Shown one piece after another: positions 43,128 through 52,000 of a stretch of 64,000 nucleotides of DNA (position 1 is its first letter; every line of letters starts with the position of its first letter). A model generated the notes under the pieces. That model had not been told where the DNA came from and did not search any database. It saw nothing but the letters and a program-made list of their open reading frames with translations. Origin of the DNA: CAZHAX01 sp964530325 (GTDB taxonomy: Bacteria > Chloroflexota > Anaerolineae > B4-G1). The position numbers and the translations under genes are program-made. The stretch covers positions 1 through 64,000 of the forward strand of contig CAZHAX010000007.1 in the NCBI GenBank assembly GCA_964530325.1, given 5' to 3'.

Positions 43128-43511
43128 GTGCCGGCGGCCGACATGCGCGAGCTGCCGTTTGCGGATGAGAGGTTTGAAGTCGTCGTCAGCACCGCGTCTA
43201 TCCACCACTGGAAGGACCCAGACCGGGGGCTGGCCGAGATCTACCGCGTGCTGAAGCCGGGGGGCACGCTCTCATCTCGGACCTGGTGACCGATACCCCC
43301 AGCGTGTCCTGCGGCAGGCAAGGCGCGAGTTCGGCCGGCTGCGAATCCTCCTGCTGTGGCTGCACTCATTCGAGGAGCCCTTCCACGACGCTGACGCGCT
43401 CGCCGCACTGGCTACGCCATCCCCATTCGGATCGGGCCGGACGCGCTTCCTCGGCGCGCTGTGTTGCCCGACCGTACTGAAGCCGGTTCGCTCGCGGACG
43501 TAGACCGGTAG
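43128..43511 (+). pseudogene. Decayed SAM-dependent methyltransferase fragment
   Basis: The end of a class I methyltransferase is visible in pieces. DMRELPFADERF and ASIHHWKDPDRGLAEIYRVL followed by KPGGT (43143-43270) match motif III to V of such enzymes. After the shift near 43270 the frame gives LISDLVTDTP, near 43310 RVLRQARREFGRLRILLLWL and EEPFHDADALAAL, and near 43410 GYAIPIRIGPDAL. At least three frames are needed, and the N-terminal AdoMet-binding part upstream is not recognisable. Likely a decaying gene. Confidence 0.6.
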
Positions 43512-43603
43512 CCGGACGCGGCTGGGGCCGCACTCTTCATGTCGGCGACGATTGCCTCCCGCCTCTTCTCCCGGCAGGCTAGGCATGTCACTGGGGGTGG
43601 GCC

Positions 43604-43945
43604 ATGGACTGCAAACTGGAAGTCACAGAAGGGCCGGAGCGCCTGCAGGCGGCGGTCAGCGGAACCCGAATGCCGGAAGCGGCGCTCGCGGTAGCGCAGC
43701 ACGTCATGGCTGTCTGTGCCGGGCGTAGGGCAGGGAGGGTGCTCGTGCATGTCCGCGAGCTGGCAGGGCGCCCGGAAACGTCTGATGCCTGCGACCTGGC
43801 CGCGGTCGGATTCTCTGGGCTCGATAGGCGGGATGTCCTGCGTCGAGCTGCAATAGTCGATCGTGGGGACGATCGATTGAGTCCGGGATCCTCGGAGAGC
43901 TCGGCACAGAACCGGGGCTCTAACCTGCGCGTCTTCGATGACTAG
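43604..43945 (+). CDS. STAS/SpoIIAA-like small protein, possibly shortened
   Basis: A 113-residue protein with AEAAL-type first helix (MPEAALAVAQHVMAVC), a strand RVLVHVRELAGRP, and a last part with AAIVDRG and SSAQNRGSNLRVF. The last segment matches the end of SpoIIAA-like/STAS-related stand-alone proteins, whose usual final helix (LEEALAWL type) is missing here. The tail has many Ser/Arg residues and might be the result of decay. Function unknown. ATG 43604 lies after a weak GGGGG. Confidence 0.45.
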   Translation: MDCKLEVTEGPERLQAAVSGTRMPEAALAVAQHVMAVCAGRRAGRVLVHVRELAGRPETSDACDLAAVGFSGLDRRDVLRRAAIVDRGDDRLSPGSSESSAQNRGSNLRVFDD

Positions 43946-44023
43946 GGCAGGGCGGTCAGGTGGCTCTTGAGCGACACTCGCGCTGCCTGGTACTGCCAGG
44001 TCTCGCCCGTCAGCCAAACAAAG

Positions 44024-44053
44024 GCCGCGCGGCCTGCGGAGAAGCCGCGCGGC
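44024..44053 (-). terminator. Terminator of the RRM gene
   Basis: GCCGCGCGGC occurs twice (44024-44033 and 44044-44053) and is its own complement, giving a 10-bp stem with a 10-nt loop. On the minus strand it is followed by CTTTGTTTGG, as expected for an intrinsic terminator about 30 nt after the stop of the RNA-binding protein gene. Confidence 0.7.
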
Positions 44054-44082
44054 TCGTTATTGCCCGGAGAGCGTATCCGGGT

Positions 44083-44367
44083 CTACCAGCGGCCGCCGCC
44101 GCCGCCGAACCCGGAGTCCCGCTTGGGACGCGCCTCTTCCACCTTGAGGGCCCGGCCATCGACGTCCCGGCCGTTCAGCTTGTTGACCGCCTCCAGCGCG
44201 GCGGTGTCGTCCGCCATCTCGACGAAGGCGAAACCCCTGGACTGGCCGGTCATACGGTCGGTGATTAGGTTGACCGAGGTGACCTCGCCGATCTCCCCGA
44301 AAAGCTCGGAGAGTGAGGCGTTTGTGGTTGAGTAGCTCAGATTGCCAACGTATAGTCTCTTCGCCAC
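44083..44367 (-). CDS. RRM-type RNA-binding protein
   Basis: A 94-residue protein formed by a single RNA recognition motif. RNP2 is LYVGNL (residues 5-10) and RNP1 is RGFAFVEM (residues 44-51), both with the expected aromatic residues. A short Gly-rich tail (GFGGGGG) follows. Bacterial and cyanobacterial RRM proteins of this size bind RNA and are often cold-induced. It lies 40 nt downstream of the cold-shock gene on the same strand and may be transcribed with it. Its start is preceded by AGGAGGAAC. Confidence 0.93.
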   Translation of the reverse strand: MAKRLYVGNLSYSTTNASLSELFGEIGEVTSVNLITDRMTGQSRGFAFVEMADDTAALEAVNKLNGRDVDGRALKVEEARPKRDSGFGGGGGRW

Positions 44368-44407
44368 GACTTGTTCCTCCTAGGATTAGCTGGCCGATGG
44401 TGATCGG

Positions 44408-44614
44408 CTATAGGACCTTCACACGGACCGCCTGCAAGCCCTTGGGGCCCTGCTCAACGGCGAACTCTACCTGTTGGTCCTCGCGCAAGGAACGGAACCC
44501 ATCACCCTCGATAGCCGAGTAATGGACGAACACGTCGTCCCCAGCCTCGCGGGAAATGAAGCCATAGCCCTTGGCATCGTTGAACCACTTGACGGTCCCA
44601 GTCTCTCGATCCAT
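44408..44614 (-). CDS. Cold-shock domain protein
   Basis: A 68-residue CspA-like protein with both nucleic-acid binding motifs: RNP1 as KGYGFIS and RNP2 as VFVHY, within GTVKWFNDAKGYGFIS and DDVFVHYSAI. It acts as an RNA chaperone. The gene has a clear promoter at 44745-44773 and a leader of about 124 nt that contains a terminator-like hairpin. The RRM gene follows downstream. Confidence 0.96.
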   Translation of the reverse strand: MDRETGTVKWFNDAKGYGFISREAGDDVFVHYSAIEGDGFRSLREDQQVEFAVEQGPKGLQAVRVKVL

Positions 44615-44671
44615 CTATGCTGACTCCTTGGTCCACTGATTGCGGCCGAAGCAGCCCGGGGTAGTCCAACG

Positions 44672-44702
44672 AAAACTGCCCAGCCTCCGCAAGTCTGGGC
44701 AG
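44672..44702 (-). promoter_or_regulatory. Terminator-like hairpin in the cold-shock mRNA leader
   Basis: CTGCCCAG (44695-44702 on the minus strand) and CTGGGCAG (44676-44683) form a perfect 8-bp stem with an 11-nt loop, followed on the minus strand by TTTTC. It lies about 36-66 nt after the predicted transcription start and before the coding region. Inference: an attenuator or temperature-sensitive structure. Confidence 0.45.
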
Positions 44703-44744
44703 CCTGCCGTGCCACAGCCGGAACTCGCTTCGTCCTGCCGTAGG

Positions 44745-44773
44745 ATTCTACCACACTTCTGCTAAACGGCCAA
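44745..44773 (-). promoter_or_regulatory. Promoter of the cold-shock gene
   Basis: On the minus strand TTGGCC (44768-44773), a 17-nt spacer and TAGAAT (44745-44750). It is back to back with a plus-strand TACAAT at 44810-44815 that probably serves the toroid-fold gene. Confidence 0.55.
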
Positions 44774-44861
44774 GCAACCAGGCACCCTTTTGCTCCCTCA
44801 GGATCGTGCTACAATCCCCGCGTGGCAGGCTGCCCTTGCAGCACTGCCCCATTCGAGGGCC

Positions 44862-45863
44862 ATGGCGACCTGGAGAGAAGGGCCTAGATTCGATCCTCTC
44901 CCTCCGTTGCTCTCTGCCGGGAGCCAGGCGGTGCGCTACTTCGCAAGGCGCGACTTGCTGGGCGAGCGCACCGGGCCCGTCAGCCAGCTGTGGGAGCTGC
45001 CGGAAGCCCAGAAGATCGCCGGGCGGCAGCAGGCGGACGGCTCCTGGGTCAGGCGCGGGAAGCAGAAGGCCCCGGCGATCAACCACAGCCTGATCGAGAC
45101 CTGGAAGCAGTTCCGCTTTCTCGTGCAGATGTACGGCTTCACCAGAGAGAGCCCGGTCGGCGAGAAAGCCGCCGAGTACATCCTTTCCTGCCAGACGGAC
45201 GAGGGTGACATCCGTGGAATGCTCGCCAATCAGTACGCTACCTACTACACCGGAGCTCTCCTCTACCTTCTCGTCGAGGCGGGCTACGAGGGCGACCCGC
45301 GTGTGGAGAAGGCGTTCGAGTGGCTGCTCTGGATGCGCCAGGACGACCGCGCTTGGTCGGTTCCCATCATAACCCACAAGCTGACCAGGCAGCAGCAGAC
45401 CGAGCTCTCCAGCCAGCACCTTGACCCGCTCCAGCCCGATCGGACGAAGCCCTTCTCGCACAATGCGACCGGAATGATCCTGCGAGCATTTGCTGCCCAC
45501 AGCGGGCGCAGGCGATCCGAGGCGGCGCGCACTGCGGCCTCAATGCTCACGACCAGGTTCTTCAAGCCGGACGCATACACCTCCTACCGGGCGGCGAGAT
45601 ACTGGGTCCAGTTCCAGTACCCGTACTGGTGGAACCAGCTGGTCGCGGCGCTCGACTCGGTCTCTCTCATCGGCATTCCTAAGGCCGACAAGAACGTGGG
45701 CCAGGCGCTGGCCTGGCTGGTCGACCATCAGCAGGGCACCGGCCTGTGGAAGAGCTCTTACGCCGCGGCAGAGGGTGGGGCTAGAGAGCATCCTGGGGCA
45801 AAGGGACAGGCCGAGTGGGTCAGCCTGGCCATCTGCCGGGTGCTCAAGAGGTACTACAGCTGA
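44862..45863 (+). CDS. Terpenoid cyclase/prenyltransferase-like alpha-alpha toroid protein
   Basis: A 333-residue protein of predicted (alpha/alpha)6 toroid fold. Repeated segments include QQADGSWVRRG near residue 52, ANQYATYYTGALLYLLVEAG, HNATGMILRAFAAHSG near 200 and VDHQQGTGLWKSSYA near 290, the QW-like repeats seen in terpene cyclase and pectate-type toroids. No DxDD or other cyclase catalytic motif is visible, so a cyclase activity is unsupported. No signal peptide. ATG 44862 chosen; a TACAAT lies at 44810-44815. Confidence 0.7.
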   Translation: MATWREGPRFDPLPPLLSAGSQAVRYFARRDLLGERTGPVSQLWELPEAQKIAGRQQADGSWVRRGKQKAPAINHSLIETWKQFRFLVQMYGFTRESPVGEKAAEYILSCQTDEGDIRGMLANQYATYYTGALLYLLVEAGYEGDPRVEKAFEWLLWMRQDDRAWSVPIITHKLTRQQQTELSSQHLDPLQPDRTKPFSHNATGMILRAFAAHSGRRRSEAARTAASMLTTRFFKPDAYTSYRAARYWVQFQYPYWWNQLVAALDSVSLIGIPKADKNVGQALAWLVDHQQGTGLWKSSYAAAEGGAREHPGAKGQAEWVSLAICRVLKRYYS

Positions 45864-45881
45864 GATTGCTTGGCGGGCGGC

Positions 45882-45909
45882 TTGAGTCCTGGCTCTGATC
45901 TGGTACAAT
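45882..45909 (+). promoter_or_regulatory. Promoter of the membrane protein/GerMN gene pair
   Basis: TTGAGT (45882-45887), a 16-nt spacer and TACAAT (45904-45909). The leader before ATG 45984 is about 67 nt and ends in AAAGGAGG. Confidence 0.55.
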
Positions 45910-45983
45910 GCTGACGTCGAGCAGCTAAAGGCGCCGGCTGAGTGCCAGGCCGATAGCGGTAGGTCCAAAGGAGGCGTGCCCGG

Positions 45984-46493
45984 ATGGACAGGAAGGTCGT
46001 GCTGGGCGTTCTGATCGGACTGGCCGTCGCCTGCGTCTGCGTGGTCGTGGCGGTGATAGCGGCGGGTGCTGGCTTCTTCAGTTGGGTCTCCCGTGAGGTC
46101 TCGCTTACCTACGACGCGAGTGTAACGGTCACCGCTCCTACTCGTGTCCGCAGCGACGAGTCGTTCGTCATTGCCATCGAGATAGAGAGCCTCTCTCCAG
46201 AGCCGCAGGTTCTGGACAGCGTCGACATCGACCTCAGCTATCTGCAGGGCGTTCAGATCGTGAGCAGCTCGCCGCCCTACATGAACACCTATTCGCTCAC
46301 GCCGTTCTTCGAGCAGCAGTCATATGTGTTCGACTACTCGATACCTGGAGATGGCCAGGTCGTGGTGGAGCTGCGTGCCGAAGGTCTGATGGAAGGCGAC
46401 TTCTCGGGACAGATAGACGTTTGCATCAGCTCGGGCGGCAATTGCCAGGGGTACCTGGTGCGGACCGTGGTAGGTGACCAGGAGCCGCTGTGA
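45984..46493 (+). CDS. Membrane-anchored extracellular beta-sandwich protein
   Basis: A 169-residue protein with a membrane anchor (residues 6-30, VVLGVLIGLAVACVCVVVAV) and an outside domain. The domain has VTVTAPTRVRSDESFVIAI, VLDSVDIDLSY, and GQVVVELRAEGLMEGDFSG, typical of immunoglobulin-like surface domains. No known family. An excellent ribosome binding site (AAAGGAGG) precedes ATG 45984. The stop overlaps the start of the GerMN lipoprotein gene by four bases, so the two are translated together. Confidence 0.7.
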   Translation: MDRKVVLGVLIGLAVACVCVVVAVIAAGAGFFSWVSREVSLTYDASVTVTAPTRVRSDESFVIAIEIESLSPEPQVLDSVDIDLSYLQGVQIVSSSPPYMNTYSLTPFFEQQSYVFDYSIPGDGQVVVELRAEGLMEGDFSGQIDVCISSGGNCQGYLVRTVVGDQEPL

Positions 46494-47110
46494 CGCCTGC
46501 GCAAGGAGAACAGAGAGCGGTTCGAAGGCTTGGCAATCCGGCGGCTGTCTTGCTGGCGATCGCCTGTGTGGCATGCCTGCCCGGGCCTACGCCGACCTCG
46601 TCCGGTGACGAGCACGGTGCCGCCTCTCCTACTCCCGCCGTGACCCTGGGCCCTACGCCCACACAGTGGCTCACGCCAACGCCCACGGCGACACAGCCCT
46701 CTCCTGTCGAGGTCGCCGTCTACTTCACAGACTTCGAGGCCTACGCATCGGCAACGCCGCCCTATGAGGTCCCAGTAACGCGACTCGTTCCCGGCGATGC
46801 CAATCTGCCAGAGGCGGCGCTGACCGAGTTCTTCGCCGGTCCGACCCCAGAGGAGGAGGCGCAGGGGCTGGCTGCCGTCACCAGCGGGGCGACCGGCTTC
46901 AGCGCGCTGGAGATCCAGGACGGCGTCGCCCGGGTCTACCTTACTGGTTCGTGCAACTCCGGCGGAGCAACCTACACGATCAGCTGTCCGATCTTCGCCA
47001 ACTTGCTCCAGTTTGACGAGATCGAATACGTCAAGATCTACGACGAGAACGGCGAGACCGAGGTGCCTGTCGGCGCGTCGAACTCGATCCCTTTCTGCCT
47101 CGAGCCGTAG
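46490..47110 (+). CDS. GerMN-domain lipoprotein
   Basis: A 206-residue lipoprotein. GTG start 46490, a signal with lipobox (LLAIACVAC), a Thr/Pro linker (TPTPTATQPSP), and then a GerMN-type domain. Recognisable parts are VEVAVYFTDF near 76, VPVTRLVPGDANLPEAALTEF, and FSALEIQDGVARVYLTG. The family, named from the spore-germination protein GerM, is common in non-sporulating Chloroflexota too. It probably acts at the cell surface. It is encoded with the preceding membrane protein (overlap GTGA). Confidence 0.75.
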   Translation: MTPAQGEQRAVRRLGNPAAVLLAIACVACLPGPTPTSSGDEHGAASPTPAVTLGPTPTQWLTPTPTATQPSPVEVAVYFTDFEAYASATPPYEVPVTRLVPGDANLPEAALTEFFAGPTPEEEAQGLAAVTSGATGFSALEIQDGVARVYLTGSCNSGGATYTISCPIFANLLQFDEIEYVKIYDENGETEVPVGASNSIPFCLEP

Positions 47111-47343
47111 CGACACAGCAGGCGCATCGGATGCCGGCGCTGCGGGCGACGCCGGGGAGTCCGGCGTGACGGGCAGGCCGCCCACGTTGGCCGACCATTG
47201 TTGGCGGGCGCGGCCCATCAAGGTGTCTGAGGCTGCTGGCAGCGGAGTGCGCAAGGCAGCTGGGGGAGAGGCCGAGCTGCCGGTGCCACTGGACGGACGG
47301 CCTATCGGCGCCGCGCTCCCCGCCACAAGGAGGACCGACTGCT

Positions 47344-48336
47344 ATGGACATAGCCCCTTCAACGCTTGCTCTGGCCTGCGCCTACGGCCTGGGAATGCTC
47401 TTCTTTACAGTCGCGTTCCTCGTTGACTGCATTAGGCTGCGGCGCTACCTGCGGGAGTACTTGGCTATCGGCCTCGTCGTTGCGGCGATCACGGTCGCCA
47501 GCGATGCTCCGGCCGTCATCATCGCCGACCTCACCGGATCTCGCTCGCTCGGCATCTGCTGTCTCGTTGGCGACGTCTGGGTCTTCGTGCGGGTCCTGGT
47601 CATTGTGATGCTTGGCATGCACTATGCCGCTGTGATGCGCCGACCCAGCTTTGCCCTGCTGGCCTGGCTCCGACAAGAGAAGGGCTGGCCGATGGGCAGC
47701 AGACGCACCGCTGTCGATCCGTCCCTGCCCTTGCAGGAGCCGATCACGCCGCAGCTGGGATCCCCGGCTTTCGAGGAGATGGCCGGGGAAGCATCCCCTC
47801 CACAGAGCGACGTTCCTGCCGAGCCTTGGTGGGCCTTCTCGCCCCTCCACGAGTCAGGCTGGCGGGCCTATCTTGTCGATACAACGGCGGTTCTGCTCGG
47901 CATGCTTGCCTACTCAGTCGCGCTGTTCCTGCTGACCCGACCGACAATAGGAGTACCTCTCGCACTATCTCAGATGGCTCCCCTCGGCGCGGACGTGGCC
48001 GTCGTGGCCATGACTGTCTTTGTGGCCATCGCCTACGGATTCTCTGAGGAGGTCTTCTTCCGCCTGGGAATCCAGGGTTGGCTGGGGAGATACATGGGGA
48101 AGGGCCTCAGGCCGGGCAGGCTGAGACGCTGGCTGCCCATCGTGCTCTCCTCTCTTCTGTGGACGGTGGGTCACGCCGGCACATTGGAGCCGGAATGGGT
48201 CAAGCTGGCCCAGATACTCCCCGCGGGCCTGGCGCTGGGATGGCTGTATGAAAGGCGCGGTGCGGAGAGCACGATCACCGTACACGTTGTGTTCAACCTG
48301 GTGATGGTTCTGCTGTCGTCCTGGCTGATAAGCTGA
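47344..48336 (+). CDS. Second CPBP-family intramembrane protease
   Basis: A 330-residue membrane protein. The N-terminal part has four helices and a hydrophilic loop (residues about 115-165) that is not usual for the family. The conserved core begins with Glu235-Glu236 in GFSEEVFFRLGIQGWLG. It continues with the His motif LWTVGHAGTL near 280 and HVVFNLVMVLL near 315. ATG 47344 follows AGGAGGACCG. The role is unknown; the other copy is at 8374-9351. Confidence 0.83.
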   Translation: MDIAPSTLALACAYGLGMLFFTVAFLVDCIRLRRYLREYLAIGLVVAAITVASDAPAVIIADLTGSRSLGICCLVGDVWVFVRVLVIVMLGMHYAAVMRRPSFALLAWLRQEKGWPMGSRRTAVDPSLPLQEPITPQLGSPAFEEMAGEASPPQSDVPAEPWWAFSPLHESGWRAYLVDTTAVLLGMLAYSVALFLLTRPTIGVPLALSQMAPLGADVAVVAMTVFVAIAYGFSEEVFFRLGIQGWLGRYMGKGLRPGRLRRWLPIVLSSLLWTVGHAGTLEPEWVKLAQILPAGLALGWLYERRGAESTITVHVVFNLVMVLLSSWLIS

Positions 48337-48478
48337 CGCCCCCCGGGCGCCGCTGGGATTGGGCCGTGCGGCTGTGAGTGGGGCCGCCTAGTCGATCAGA
48401 GCAGCTCCGGGACCAGGGTGGCGGCCCCTCCTTGGCCGCGCCAGCGGCGGCTCTTCGATCGGAGCGATCGAGCGAAGA

Positions 48479-49069
48479 ATGGACCTGTTCAGGAACTGGA
48501 CGCAGCGAAGGCACAGCCGCCGGCAGCGCGTCCTCGTTCTCGTGCTCTCAGGGCCGTTCGTGGTCGTCGCAGCCTCCTATCTGCTGATCGATGCTGGGCT
48601 GTGCCTGGGCGATAGGCTCGGCTGGCAGCGGGTGCCCCTCGGCGTGCTGGGGCCGATCCCTGGGGCTGATGCTGATTCTGCCAGGGCTGGCACTGGGGGC
48701 CTGGTCGCGCTTTGTCCAGTTCACTCTCGCTGGGGCACGCCCGTTCCCGCGCTGCCCACGAAGAAGCTGATCGTCGTCCGGCCCTTCTCCTATTGCAGGA
48801 ACCCGATGTCACTGGGGACGCTGATTGCCTACGCCGGGCTCGCTCTGTTGGTCGGTTCGCCGGGTGGCCTGCTGATGATGATGGGCGTGGCAATACTGCT
48901 TCTGGCCTACATCAAGCTCATCGAAGAGCGCGAGCTTGAGGCGAGGTTCGGCCCTGAATACGTCGAGTACAAGCGCACCACGCCGTTTCTGATCCCCCGT
49001 CTGCCGGGCACCCCAGGAGGGTCCGGGACGGGTGCTGGCTATGGCGAATCGAATGAGGGAGCGGATTAG
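48479..49069 (+). CDS. Isoprenylcysteine methyltransferase-like protein with two compensating frameshifts
   Basis: The family's C-terminal half is clear: RPFSYCRNPMSLGTLIAYAG (Arg-Asn-Pro) near residue 107 and IEERELEARFGPEYVEYKRT near 150. But residues about 60-88 are out of character in this frame (GPIPGADADSARAG). In the frame one base over, the same DNA (48660-48740) encodes LGLMLILPGLALGAWSRF and VQFTLA, exactly the conserved second helix of this family. The gene seems to leave the true frame near 48655 and return near 48740. The annotated frame would have a scrambled 28-residue stretch. Its last 4 bases overlap the mfd stop on the opposite strand. Confidence 0.7.
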   Translation: MDLFRNWTQRRHSRRQRVLVLVLSGPFVVVAASYLLIDAGLCLGDRLGWQRVPLGVLGPIPGADADSARAGTGGLVALCPVHSRWGTPVPALPTKKLIVVRPFSYCRNPMSLGTLIAYAGLALLVGSPGGLLMMMGVAILLLAYIKLIEERELEARFGPEYVEYKRTTPFLIPRLPGTPGGSGTGAGYGESNEGAD

Positions 49070-52000
49070 TCCGCGGGCTGGGCGACCCGGGCGACCTCGC
49101 GAAGCACGCCGGCCAGCTCTTCGCGCCAGCCTGCCTTGAGCGGCAGGAACAGCTCTCGCCGGCTGACCGCTGCCCGGTTCGCCAGAGCCTCCCGCAGCTC
49201 GTCCCGGTTCGGGAAGTCGAAGCCCGCCGAGCGAAGCGCCAGGCGGCTGTTGTCCGTCACTATCGCCGCAACTCCGGCGTCGCGGGCCAGAATCTTGAGC
49301 CGGAGCTGGTAGAAGAGATTCTGGGCTGGGTTGGGGAGCGGGCCGAAGCGGTCGGCCAGCTCCTGCTCCATGCCGTCTATCTGGTCGCTAGATTCGAGCT
49401 GGGCCAGGCGGCGGTAGATCTGCAGTCGGAGCCCATTATCTGGGACGTATTCCTCTGGTAGGCGCACTGTGAGAGGCAGCTCGATGCGCACGCTGCCCAG
49501 GGGCTCACGCGGTGTCGGACGGCCGTCCCGCTCTGCTCTCTGCTCCTGCACAGACCTGGCCAGGAGGCGGGTGTAGAGGTCGAAGCCAACCGCGCTGATG
49601 TGGCCGGACTGCCTGGTGCCCAGTATGTCGCCTGCACCGCGTATCTCCAGGTCCCTCATGGCGATCGTGTATCCTGATCCGAGCTCGGAGGCCTCGCGAA
49701 TCGTCTCCAGGCGCCGCCGGGCGTCCGGCGTCAGCCTGCTCAGGCGGCTGTGGAAGAAGTAGGCGTAGGCCCGTTGAGCGGCCCGCCCCACGCGACCGCG
49801 GAGCTGGTAGAGCTGGGCCAGGCCGAAGCGCTCGGCGTGTTCCACGATCAGCGTATTCGCGTTCGGGATGTCCAGCCCGCTCTCGATGATACTTGTGCAT
49901 ACGAGGACGTCCACTTCGCCGGCTGCGAAGCTGAGCATCACGCTCTCCAGGTCAGACTCTCGCATCTGGCCGTGCGCCACCGCTATCCTCGCCTCTGGAA
50001 CTAGCTCGGCGACGTTGCGGCGGACGGTGTCGATGGTTCGAACTCTGTTGTGGACGTAGAATACCTGGCCCCCACGCTCCAGCTCGCGAAGCACTGCCCG
50101 GCGCGCTAGCTCGTTGTTGTGAGCACCAACGTACGTGCTTACCGGGAGCCTCTCCTCCGGCGGCGTCTCTATGGTAGAGATGTCGCGCACGCCCGTCAGA
50201 GCCATGTAGAGCGTGCGGGGAATCGGCGTCGCCGTCAGGGTCAGCACGTCGACCTCGGTCCGCATCTGCTTGAGCCGCTCTTTGTGCGTGACGCCGAAAC
50301 GCTGCTCCTCGTCGACTATCAGCAGGCCCAGGTCGGCGAACAGTACGTCCTTCTGCAGCAGACGGTGGGTCCCGATCACGATGTCGACCTGGCCCGTGGC
50401 CAGCTTATCGACTATCGCCCGCTGCTCGGCGCGAGAGCGGAATCGCGAGAGCATCTCCAGCTCGACTGGGAATGGGGCCAGGCGGCGGCGAAACGTGGCG
50501 AAGTGCTGCTGTGCCAGCACCGTCGTGGGCACGAGCAAGGCCACCTGTTTGCCGTCCATCACAGCCTTGAACGTGGCCCGCAGAGCAACCTCCGTTTTGC
50601 CATAGCCCACGTCGCCGCAGATCAGGCGGTCCATGGGCTTCGGCTTCTCCATGTCCTTCTTGACCGCAGATATCGCGTGCGCCTGGTCTTCCGTCTCGAA
50701 GTATGGGAAGGCGGCCTCCAGTTCTGCTTGCCACGGTGTATCAGGGCCGAAGGCGTGGCCAACGGCTAGTTCTCTTGCGGCGTACAGCTCCAGCAGCTCG
50801 CGAGCTACGCTCTCAGCCGCCTCCTTCGCCCTGGCCTTGACGCTCTGCCAGTCTGCGCTGCCGAGTCTGCTCAACTGGGGAGCGCTGTCGTCCGCCCCGA
50901 TGTAGCGGCTCAGCCGGTCTGCCTGGTGAATGGGCACATACAAGCGGTCGCTTCCGGCATACTGCACCAGGAAGTACTCCCGCTCGATACCCTCGGTGGC
51001 TCGGGACACCAGCCCCTCGAAGACGCCGATGCCGTACTCGATGTGCACCACGAAGTCCCCGGGCGCCAAGTCGGAGAAGTGGGCCTCAGGTGACACCCTG
51101 CGTCGGTGGATGGGGCGCCGGGGCTGCGGTCTCCGCCAGCCGAAGATCTCCGCGTCCGTAAGCAGGTGGACTGCGGAGGGGGCCTCACCCAGGTCGAGAC
51201 CGCGCAGGACCCATCCTTCGGCCAGGGCACCCTGCCCGAGCAGGAGTCCGGAGCGGCCTGCTTCGGATAGATCGTCGAACACAGAGGGTTGCACGCCCTC
51301 CTCCTCCGCGGCCCACAGCTCAGACAGCCGTCTTGCCTGCTGGCTCACGACGACGACCTGGCCGTCATTCTCCTGAGCATCCTTCATGTGCGCCAGCAGC
51401 GGCTTCAGCTGGCCGCCGAAGTGCGGCCCGGGCAGGAAGGAATCGGACAGAGCGGAGGCGCTGTCTCCCGGCCCGTGGGACAGAGATACGATCTGCCGGT
51501 CGGCCAATCGTTCCTGCCACTCATCCCACGTAACGTAGGGCAGAGGGTAGTCAAGCGGAAGCAGGCCGGCTCTCTCGGCCGCATCGCGCAGTTCGAGCGC
51601 TTCCTGCTCCAGCGCTGCCCATGTGTCCGCCAGCTCCTGTTCGTCGTCGAAGACGACGAGGGCGTCAGATCCCAGGTAGTCTAGGAGCGTAGCCGCCTCG
51701 CTGTGGAAGTAGGGCAGGTAGAACTCGAGGCCAGGGAACGGTGCAGCGGCCCGCAGTCCCAATAGGTGGCCTTCCAGCTCGGCGAGCTCGTCCTCGGGCA
51801 ATCCTTTGGCGATCTGCGCGGCAACGAGGTCGGCGACACGGGGTCCGTGCTGGGGCAGAGCCTCGCGTGCGGGGCCCACCTGGACCGACTCCAGCCGCTC
51901 CAGCGAACGCTGCGTGGCCGGATCGAAGCGACGTAGCGACTCGATCTTGTTCCCGAACAGCTCGAAGCGCACCGGTCCGCTCGAAGCAGGGGGGTAGATG

